Of a stretch of 46,331 bases of DNA, positions 20,852-28,200 are shown piece after piece. The DNA comes from Candidatus Multivorans thiocomprendens (GTDB lineage: Bacteria; Acidobacteriota; Thermoanaerobaculia; Multivoradales; Multivoraceae), in assembly GCA_027493375.1 (NCBI GenBank), contig JAPVWO010000301.1, positions 1 to 46,331 of the forward strand, written 5' to 3'. Positions within the stretch are counted from its first letter, which is position 1; each line of letters starts with the position of its first letter. Both the position numbers and the translations under genes were made by a program. The notes beneath the pieces were generated by a model. It made no database searches. It was not told the DNA's origin and worked only from the letters and a program-made list of their open reading frames with translations.

Positions 20852-21040
20852 CTCAGCCGAACCTCGTCGACCCAGGAGTTCATGTTCTTCCTCGAGGGCG
20901 GCGTCACCCTGACGTCCTCCGACGGAACGGAGCTCGTGATCAACGCCGGGGAGGCCGTGACGATCCCGAAGGAGTGGACCGGAGTCTTCGAGACGGACGG
21001 CTACACGAAGATCTGTGTCATCTACTCCTCGCGGGAGTAG
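20852..21040 (+). pseudogene. Cupin-domain remnant (C-terminal half)
   Basis: Directly after the quinoprotein stop the frame reads STQEFMFFLEGGVTLTSSDG, then ELVINAGEAVTIPKEWTG and TKICVIYSSRE. This is the C-terminal half of a Cupin_3-type beta-barrel (EFxxxLEGxVTLTxxDG ... GDAVxIPxxWTG). The N-terminal half is missing, and the first in-frame ATG (20882) lies inside a beta strand. A deletion probably fused the end of the quinoprotein gene to the cupin. Translation of a 52-residue product cannot be excluded. Confidence 0.65.
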
Positions 21041-21104
21041 ACAGGGCGCGCGTCCTCCGGAACGGGCGTCCGCGGACGGAGCGTGTGAAAGGATGACCGG
21101 CATC

Positions 21105-22034
21105 ATGGACATGCAAACCGCTTCCGAGACGCTCCCCGATGGAACGCCCACCGCGGTCTCCATCGGGATCCGACCCCTGACTCCGCATATCGGCGCGGAG
21201 ATCGAGGGAGTCGACCTGTCCCGGCCGCTCTCCCAGTCGCAGCAGGACGAGATCAGGCGGGCCTGGCTGGACTGGCAGGTGCTGGTCTTCCGCAACCAGG
21301 AGCTCACCCGCGAGCAGCACAAGGACTTCGGCCGGTCCTTCGGCCCGCTGCACGTCCACCCGCTGCACAAGAGCGCCGAGTACAAGGGCGGGCACGACCC
21401 GGAGATCCTCGTCATCAAGACCACGCAGAAGTCGAAGTACACGTCGGGCGACGGCTGGCACACCGACGTGTCCTGCGACGAGAAGCCGCCGATGGCGTCG
21501 ATGCTCTACATCAAGGAGATTCCCGAGTGCGGCTCGGGAGGCGACACGCTATTCGCCGACATGTACCGCGCCTACGAGACGCTCTCTGGGCGGATGCAGC
21601 AGTTCCTCGAGGGTCTGGTGGCCGTGCACGACGGCGCACTGCCCTACATCGGAAAGTACGGCTACGCGGCTCCCGACGGAAAGCAGTACCCGAGGACCGA
21701 GCACCCCGTGGTCATCCGCCATCCCGAGACGGGCCGCAAGGCCCTGTTCGTCAACAGCGGCTTCACCTCACACATCCGCCATATGCGTCGATGGGAGAGC
21801 CGGGGCCTGCTCGACATGCTCTTCAGGCACATCGCCACGACCGTCTCCCTGACCTGTCGCGTACGCTGGGAGCCCAATACGCTCACCCTCTGGGACAACC
21901 GTTGCACCCAGCATCACGCCGTGTGGGACTACTACCCGCAGTCCCGCTTCGGCGAGCGGGTCTCGATCGTGGGTGACCGGCCGGTCGCCTGGATGGTCGG
22001 AGAGCCTACTTCCATCGATCGATCATCTTCTTGA
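21105..22034 (+). CDS. TauD/TfdA-family Fe(II)/2-oxoglutarate dioxygenase
   Basis: This is a protein of about 309 residues. IRPLTPHIGAEIEGVDLSRPL is the typical opening, LVFRNQELTREQHKDFGRSFG follows, and DGWHTDVSCDEKPP carries the metal-binding H119-x-D121. The distal His is in CTQHHAVWDYYP (H270/H271), and the 2-oxoglutarate-binding Arg is in SRFGERVSIVGDRP. The family oxidises sulfonates, herbicides, carnitine precursors and related acids using Fe(II), O2 and 2-oxoglutarate. ATG 21093 (MTGI) and 21111 are alternatives; 21105 has the better spaced AAAGGA. The C-terminal end overlaps the convergent redoxin gene by 29 bp. The substrate is unknown. Confidence 0.9.
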   Translation: MDMQTASETLPDGTPTAVSIGIRPLTPHIGAEIEGVDLSRPLSQSQQDEIRRAWLDWQVLVFRNQELTREQHKDFGRSFGPLHVHPLHKSAEYKGGHDPEILVIKTTQKSKYTSGDGWHTDVSCDEKPPMASMLYIKEIPECGSGGDTLFADMYRAYETLSGRMQQFLEGLVAVHDGALPYIGKYGYAAPDGKQYPRTEHPVVIRHPETGRKALFVNSGFTSHIRHMRRWESRGLLDMLFRHIATTVSLTCRVRWEPNTLTLWDNRCTQHHAVWDYYPQSRFGERVSIVGDRPVAWMVGEPTSIDRSSS

Positions 22035-23157
22035 AGTGGGCGGCACCGTTCATCTCCGGTACCCGTCCCACTCCCGGTCCCATGTCCGGGAGGACCGGGA
22101 AGCCGGCTTCGACCCGGAAGTCGAAGCTCCGCGACTGAGGCAGACCGCACTCCACGTCGTCGCAGGACTGCCAACGGACCCTGCCGCTGATGTCGACATG
22201 GCGCTTGCCGTCGGCCTTCTGCATGGCCCTGCCGTTCTGTGCGATCGGTAGCCGCAGCACCACGTCGCCCTCGTAGACCTCGAGGGTGTCGCCCGACCCG
22301 GCGAGGGTCAACCTGGAAGTAGGCGGCGCAACCAGCGTGCGGCTGATGATGCCGGGAGCGTCGTCGACTTCGATCGTGGCGGCGACCAGACCGTCCGGCA
22401 CCGGCTCGCCGTAGAGATGTTGCCCTTCGGGCACCCGGAAGGTCGTGACGATCTCGTGAAGGACGCCCGAGAGCAGCCGGTCGGCGTCGAGGCGCACGTC
22501 GACACTCACCTCCTCAGCCGGGCTGGGCGCGGGCTCCACCTCGAACCTTCGGCCGAGAGCCGCGGCGAGGAGCTGCTCGGATCCGAATCTCGCACCGAAG
22601 TTGCGCTCGAAGAACTTGGCGACGATCATGCCGTCGGCATCGATCGCGTAGACCCCGGGGAAGGGGATCCCGTACCAGGGATGCTCGTCGGGCGGGATCA
22701 GCGTGTTGAGGATCCCGAACGCGCGAATCACCTCGCTGTTCGGGTCCGAGAGCATGGTGAACGTGACGCCCATGGCCTTCGCGTAGTCGGCGAGCGCATC
22801 CACCTCGTCATAGGTCAGGGTGTAGAGCTTGACCCCGGCGGCATCGAAAGCCGGCATCCCCCGCTCCAGCTCGACCAGCTGGGTTCGGCAGGGGGGTCAC
22901 CACACCGCCGATCGGGAAAAGACCAGAACCGCCGGCTGGCCGCCGCGGTCGGCATGCAGTTCGACCGAGCGACCGTGCTGGTCGACCGCGACCACGTCGG
23001 GCAGTCGCGTGCCGATCTCGGGACCGGTCGGAAAACCGCCGATGGGAATGCGACGGGATCTCGTGTTTGGAGCCAGCGGCATGAGGAAGCCGTCGGCGTC
23101 GTCGAAGTAGCCGGGGGGACCGGCCTCGCTTCCTCGTGTATCTACCTTGATCTCCAT
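22006..23157 (-). CDS. Predicted selenoprotein: redoxin (U-P-P-C) fused to an nDsbD-like domain
   Basis: Two open stretches share one frame and are separated only by a TGA at 22899-22897. Read through, the junction is FSRSAVW-U-PPCRTQLVELE. Sec87 replaces the first Cys of the WCPxC motif of AhpC/TSA-type redoxins, and Cys90 is the second. The thioredoxin-like fold continues (YTLTYDEVDALADYAKAMGV, FTMLSDPNSEVIRAFGI, PFPGVYAIDADGMI). After about residue 190 comes a beta domain with WQSCDDVECGLPQ, resembling the Cys pair of the N-terminal domain of DsbD. A SelB-type SECIS hairpin directly follows the TGA. The start is ATG 23157 (GTG 23172 possible); no clear signal peptide or Shine-Dalgarno sequence is visible. 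A simple nonsense mutation is the alternative, but the motif position and the hairpin argue against it. Confidence 0.85.
22858..22899 (-). promoter_or_regulatory. Bacterial SECIS element (selenocysteine insertion)
   Basis: Immediately 3' of the UGA, CCCCC (22896-22892) pairs with GGGGG (22862-22858). An upper stem CCAGCU (22882-22877) pairs with AGCUGG (22871-22866), closing the apical loop GGUCG. The loop GGUC lies 20 nt after UGA. E. coli fdhF also presents a GGUC loop about 18 nt after UGA for SelB binding. Stem, loop sequence and spacing all fit. Confidence 0.8.
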
Positions 23158-23316
23158 TCGCACACTGTACACGCGACGAGAAACCGCCGATGGCGTCGGG
23201 TGGGCGGAGGAGTGCGGCGCGGCCGATGCAGCCGAGCTGCTGCGACGGAGAGCCTGGCAGCCGCTATACTCCGCGGCTCGACAGCGGTCGGCACCGCAGC
23301 CACGGCCCGAATCCGC

Positions 23317-23393
23317 GTCCCCATCGTCTAGCCAGGTCAGGACTCCAGCCTTTCAAGCTGGCAACACGGGTTCGAATCCCGTTGGGGACGCCA
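23317..23393 (+). tRNA. tRNA-Glu (anticodon TTC)
   Basis: The cloverleaf is complete. Acceptor GTCCCCA pairs with TGGGGAC, with discriminator G and an encoded CCA end. The anticodon stem CCAGC/GCTGG encloses loop CTTTCAA (anticodon TTC), and the T arm has ACGGGTTCGAATCCCGT. It stands alone between the redoxin gene and a convergent SDR gene. Confidence 0.97.
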
Positions 23394-23411
23394 TCGCGCC
23401 TGCAGGCGCGA
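23394..23411 (+). terminator. Perfect palindrome after tRNA-Glu
   Basis: TCGCGCCTGCAGGCGCGA is an 18-bp perfect palindrome directly after the tRNA CCA end. It can form a strong stem without a T-tract. It is probably a transcription end or processing signal. Confidence 0.5.
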
Positions 23412-23492
23412 GGGCGGCCCCAGCGGGATCTCGGCGGCGCGGCCGAGCCTACGGCTCGGACGCGTGCGAACGAATCGTCGCCCCTCGCCGCC

Positions 23493-24254
23493 TCAGTTCC
23501 ACCAGGGCTTGTCGTTGTACGCGCGCACGTCCAGCTCGAAGGTCCAGGTGGATCGATGCTGCCGGACGAGATGGAGATAGGTCTCCGCCACCTGCTCGGG
23601 CAGGATGAGGCCGTCTACCGCTCCCTTCGTGCTCCGGAGGGCCTCGTAGCGCTCCGGTCCGAGCATCTTGCCCAGCGTGTCGGGTGCGTCGACCGAGCCA
23701 TCGACGAGCACATGCGCCACGTGGATTCCCTTTGAGGAGAACTCGGCGTTCAGGGTCTGGCAGAGCAGACGTCGCCCGCCCATCGCGGCCGCGTGGGAGT
23801 GCTGCCCGGCGTTGCCGCGCGCCGCGGCTGTGGCCGACGTGACGATCAGCGTTCCCTGACCTCGCTCGACCATGCGGGGCAAGAGCACGGAGGCCGTCCG
23901 GAAGAGCCCGAACGTCGCCATGCGCCAGCCGAGCTCGAAGGCCTTGTAGCTGGTATCGGTGAGCTCCCGATTGCCGATCTGGGCGCCGAGGTTGTAGATC
24001 ATCACCTCGATCGGGCCGATCTCCTCCTCCACCTGGACAATCTGATCCTCGATGACGTGGTCCTTGACGGCGTTCAGAAGAAAGCCGGACGCATCCCCGC
24101 CTTCCTCGCGAATGCCGCTGACCAACGCGTTCAGCCCGTCTTCGTCGCTCCGCCGACAGAGAACCGCGTGGTACCCCTCGCGAGCGAACCTCCTGCCCGC
24201 GGTGCCGCCGATTCCGGCGCCGGCGCCCATGACAAAGCAAACTGGTTTCGTCAT
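23493..24254 (-). CDS. Short-chain dehydrogenase/reductase (SDR) with degenerate active site
   Basis: This is a 253-residue Rossmann protein. The cofactor loop is MGAGAGIGGTAGRRFAREG, NLGAQ stands where NAG is usual, and the catalytic Ser is in LIVTSATAAARG. At the place of the YxxxK motif the sequence is QHSHAAAMGGRRLL: Tyr is replaced by His and Lys by Met. That would abolish or alter classical SDR chemistry. A C-terminal segment RSTWTFELDVRAYNDKPWWN is well conserved in one SDR subgroup. Start ATG 24254 has GGGAGGAAGG just upstream; the longer upstream frame has no Shine-Dalgarno sequence. It may bind NAD(P) without reducing substrate, or use a different proton relay. Confidence 0.85.
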   Translation of the reverse strand: MTKPVCFVMGAGAGIGGTAGRRFAREGYHAVLCRRSDEDGLNALVSGIREEGGDASGFLLNAVKDHVIEDQIVQVEEEIGPIEVMIYNLGAQIGNRELTDTSYKAFELGWRMATFGLFRTASVLLPRMVERGQGTLIVTSATAAARGNAGQHSHAAAMGGRRLLCQTLNAEFSSKGIHVAHVLVDGSVDAPDTLGKMLGPERYEALRSTKGAVDGLILPEQVAETYLHLVRQHRSTWTFELDVRAYNDKPWWN

Positions 24255-24310
24255 CCTTCCTCCCTGCGTAATCGGCGACTTCCAGACTGAGCCGATTGAT
24301 CGGTCGGACG

Positions 24311-24484
24311 CTACTTCCCGCCGAGCCGGTTGATCAGCGGGCGCGCCATCTGCTCCGGGTTGATCCGGCCGAAGCTCGGGCCTGAGTCGGCGCCGGGCTG
24401 AGCGTGTGCGCCGGTCAGCGAAATCGCGAGCGCCAGGAATGCCGCTGCGGTCCAACGGCTCGAATGCACTCCAGTCATCGTCAT
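24311..24484 (-). CDS. Small secreted protein (57 aa)
   Basis: ATG at 24484 with AAGGAG just upstream opens a 57-codon frame. It has a clear signal peptide (RWTAAAFLALAISLTGAHAQ) and a short mature part PGADSGPSFGRINPEQMARP ending LINRLGGK. It lies between DUF1080 and the SDR on the same strand. It may be a genuine small periplasmic peptide or the surviving 5' end of a larger secreted enzyme. I do not recognise it. Confidence 0.55.
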   Translation of the reverse strand: MTMTGVHSSRWTAAAFLALAISLTGAHAQPGADSGPSFGRINPEQMARPLINRLGGK

Positions 24485-24523
24485 TGCTCCTTCGTGTGCG
24501 GGAACTTCTGGTTGAGTCAGAGC

Positions 24524-25258
24524 CTACTTGCCGGAAGCGGTCTTCTTCAGCCGAAGGTCCCTGAACTCGACGCGCATCCCCGCATCGTGGATCTGCAGGC
24601 CGATCGCGCCGCTGTCGAAACGTTCTTCCTTCGCGTTGTCGGTGAACTCGGAGGCTAGCTTTCCGTTGATGAAGAACTGGTAGTGCCGCCCCCTGGCGAC
24701 GACGCGGACCCGGTTCCAGCCCTGGCGGTTGATGTCACTTTCCGTCAACGGATCCTCGATCTCGGTGGTGTGCGTCGTTCCGTCAGGATCGATCACGAGA
24801 CTCGTACCGCGAAAGCAGGCGTACTCCTCACGATTGGCGAAGTGGAAGTCCCAGGCGCCGAGAACCTGCGGCCCGATCCCCAGGTGACCGAGATCCGCGT
24901 GGTAGCCCACGAACGGACGCTTGCCGCTCAGGTCCTTCACGGCGTGGATCTGGATTCCGCTGTTGCCGCGGCCGGGAAAACGGTAGCTGGCCTCCAGTTC
25001 GAAATCCGTCAACTCGACATCGTCGTAGACGAGGTAGACGAGGCGGTCCACGCTGCCCCGTCCGACGATCATGCCGTCCTCGACGGACCAGTCCGAGATG
25101 GAGTCGGCCGGCACCGCGTGCCAGCCGTCCAGCGTCTCGCCATCGAACATGGAGACGAACCCGGCGTCCTCCTCCTGCTGCGCCGCAGCCGCTGTCCACC
25201 CCGTGGCGGCTACGAGCGCGAGCACGGCAATGACGGACTTCCACATCATCTTCTTCAC
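24524..25258 (-). CDS. DUF1080 (3-keto-disaccharide hydrolase-type) secreted protein
   Basis: This is a 244-residue protein with a signal peptide (SVIAVLALVAATGWTAAAA/QQE). Its single laminin-G-like beta-sandwich domain begins FVSMFDGETLDGWHAVPAD, followed by WSVEDGMIVGRG, FELEASYRFPGRGNSGIQIH, NRVRVVARGRHYQFFINGK and GAIGLQIHDAGMRVEFRDLRL. This is the complete DUF1080 pattern found in Planctomycetes, Verrucomicrobia, Bacteroidetes and Acidobacteria, where members bind or hydrolyse modified glycosides. The GTG start lies five bases after the stop of the large dehydrogenase-like gene. The two are therefore one operon, as is common for these families. Confidence 0.9.
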   Translation of the reverse strand: MKKMMWKSVIAVLALVAATGWTAAAAQQEEDAGFVSMFDGETLDGWHAVPADSISDWSVEDGMIVGRGSVDRLVYLVYDDVELTDFELEASYRFPGRGNSGIQIHAVKDLSGKRPFVGYHADLGHLGIGPQVLGAWDFHFANREEYACFRGTSLVIDPDGTTHTTEIEDPLTESDINRQGWNRVRVVARGRHYQFFINGKLASEFTDNAKEERFDSGAIGLQIHDAGMRVEFRDLRLKKTASGK

Positions 25259-25263
25259 CTCTG

Positions 25264-28200
25264 CTAGCTCCTCGCGCCCAAGGTCGTGACGTACTTGAAC
25301 AGGTCCAGGAGCTGGCCCTGGGACAGCAACGACGTCAGGCCCGTGGGCATCGGGCTTCCCGTCACACGGACGTCCTCGATGTTCTCCGCCTTGATCGTGA
25401 CCAGCTCCCCCGTGGCGAGATCCTGGATCACGAGATCGCCGGCCTCTTCGCTATCCCTCGTCCAGCGCTTGTACCCCTGGTGGATCATGGAATCGGACGT
25501 CGTGATCTCCAGCGCGGTGAATCCCTCCTTGATCGCGCGATTCGGCCATAGCGTCTCTTCGACGATCCGTTCGGCGGAGAGCGTCGTACCGACCGCCGAG
25601 AGATCCGGCCCGACCGCGCCTCCCTGGTCGCCGACCTGGTGGCAGGAGTCGCAGCCGAGGTCGACGAAGAGCACCGCGCCCCGCGCGGCATCGCCCTGCT
25701 CCGCCGCGACTTCGGCCAGGCTCTTCACGAAGCCGGCGTCGTAGTCCAGCTCAAGCGCATCCGCTCCACTCGCCGTACTGAGCGCGGCCAGCAGGACGTT
25801 GTCCGAACGACCGCTCGCGTAGAAGGAACGGAGCAGCGACTTCGCGGCGTCGCGGCCGAGTCCGGCAGACTCGATCGCCCCGGTCAGAGCCGGCACGCCT
25901 CCCTCGTGGTTGAGGAATGCGACGAGCGCCCGGGTGGCCGTGGTGTCGTCCAGGCCGGGTTCCCCGAACAGCCTGACCGCCAGTTTCGCCGCCGCCCTGG
26001 AGTCGAGAGCAACGAGCGCCTCTACCGCCGAAACGCGCAGTGTGGGCGCGTGCGGTGCATCGGCATGGGCCGCGAGCAGGTCTCGCGCCCCCTCGACCTC
26101 GAGGCTTGCGATGGCGCCGAAAGCAGCCGTCCGCACGAACTCGGGCAACGACGCATCCCGGGCCATCGCGAGCAGACTCTCCTGCGCGTCCTCGGCCCTC
26201 CAGACCCCGGCGAGAACGGCGGCGTTGGCGCGAAGCTGGAGATTCGGGTGCCCCAGCATCTTCGCCAGACCCCAGGGATCGTCGTACGGCTCGAGGCTTC
26301 CGGAGCGCGTCGCCCTGGCGGCCGCGGCCAGGATCCGCGCATGTGCGCCGGCGTCGTACTTCCCGCCGCTCACATAGCGATCCGGCATGAGCACGAACTC
26401 TTCGATCTCTTCCTTTCCGCCAACCGCCAGGAGATTCTCGATCGCGGTCAGACGCGTGTCTTCGTCGAGGTGGTAGGACAGGGCGGTCCCGCGCAGGTCC
26501 GCGAGCCTCTCCCTTCCCCCGGCACGGTTGAGCACTTCGGCGAGATGGACCGACTCGGCGAACTCGAGGTCGCCGCGTTCGTGCGCCCCCTCCCAGTGCG
26601 GCCTGAGGTGCTGGATCGCCTGCGAGAACACGTACTCCATCGAGTCGTCCATGGGCCGCTCGACCGCGCGAGCGACCACGGTGATCGACTCCGGCCGTGG
26701 AATCGCGGCCGCCGCGGCAACCGCCTCCATGCGCACCTGCGCGTCGTCGTCTTCCACGCGCCTGACAAGGAGCGCCAGCGGATCCTCGAGGCGGTCGTGC
26801 CATCGGCCCACGATGCGCGAAGCGAAGGCGCGTCCGCCGGGCTCCTTCGCTTCGAGCAGCTTCCCCAGGACCTCCGGCGCCGGAACCTCGATCGTCGCGT
26901 AGGCGCCGACCGCTTCGAAGAGGTGGCGTTCGTACGCCGCGTCTTCCGGGTCAAGGCTCGTGACCCACCCTCCGAGCGCCGCCGCGACCTTCTTCGTGTC
27001 GCGGCGGGTGAGCTCCCGCTTCGCCTGGTAGCGCGTCCAGCGCTCGGGAGCTTCGAGGGCCGCCACCACATCCTGAAGCGGCGCATCGAGGAGTCTCGGA
27101 GGCTTCACGAGGGGCACCGAGGAAGACGTGATCCGCCAGATCCGGCCGTGCGCCTTGTCGCGCGTCGGATCCCGATACTCGTCGTCCTGGTGGCAGATGA
27201 TCGGGTTGTACCAGTCGACGACGTAGACCGCGCCGTCGGGGCCGACCTTCACGTCCACAGGCCGGAAGTTCCGGTGGCTGGAATGGATGAGCGGCTCTTC
27301 CCACTTCAGGGCCGCCCCCGATCCGTCGGCCGCGACGGAGAACCGCTTGACGCGATTCGCCTGGTAGTCGCCGATCGCGAACTGGCCCCGGTACTCCGCC
27401 GGCAGGTGACGCCCGTCGAGATACGCGATGCCGGCGTATCCACCGGGGGCCCCGATCGTGCCGATGCGGCGCCGGTGGGTCGTCGGGATCTGGCCGAGCG
27501 AAAGATGCGTCACGCCGCCGGCACCATCGACGCTGTAGATCTGGCCCCATTCACTGAACGCGACGCCCCAGGGATTCCCCGGGCCCATGAAGTCATCCAG
27601 CAATGGATGCATCTGCAACAGGCGGGGGCGCAAGCGGAAGAAGCCGGACTGATACAGGTCGGCGGACCCCCAGGGAGTTTCGACGCGCGACTCGATCCCG
27701 TCGCCCTGCCCCATGTACAGCTCGCCGCCCGGACTCCAGGTGAAGGAACTGATCGTCTGGTGGCTATCGCCCGTCCCGAATCCGCTGAGCAGAACGCGCC
27801 GCATGTCGGCTCGCCCATCGCCATCCGTGTCTTTCAGGAACAGCAGCTCGCCATGGTGGCCGACGTAGACGCCGCCGTCGCCCAATTCCATCGCGGTCGG
27901 AATGTTCAGCCCTTCCGCGAAGACGGTCGAGCTCTCCGCGACGCCGTCGCGGTCGGCATCCTCCAGCACGATGATCTTGTCGTTCGGCACATCCCCGGGG
28001 AAGACATGCGGATACGTCGTCGTCACCGTCACGTAGGCGCGGCCAGCCGTGTCCCAGCGAATCGCAATCGGGTTGGTGAGGCCGTCCGCCTCCGACGCAA
28101 AGAGATTGACCTCCATGCCGTCCGGCACGGTGAACGAAGCGATCTCCGCCTCGATGTCCGCGGCCGGATGGCCGAACAGCTCTTCCGGCTCGGGACGTCG

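Noticed and set aside
22897..22899. Treating the TGA in the redoxin gene as an ordinary nonsense mutation splitting two ORFs
   Set aside because: The stop replaces precisely the first redox Cys, the same frame stays open on both sides, and a SECIS-like hairpin with a GGUC loop follows. The pseudogene reading is possible but less likely.
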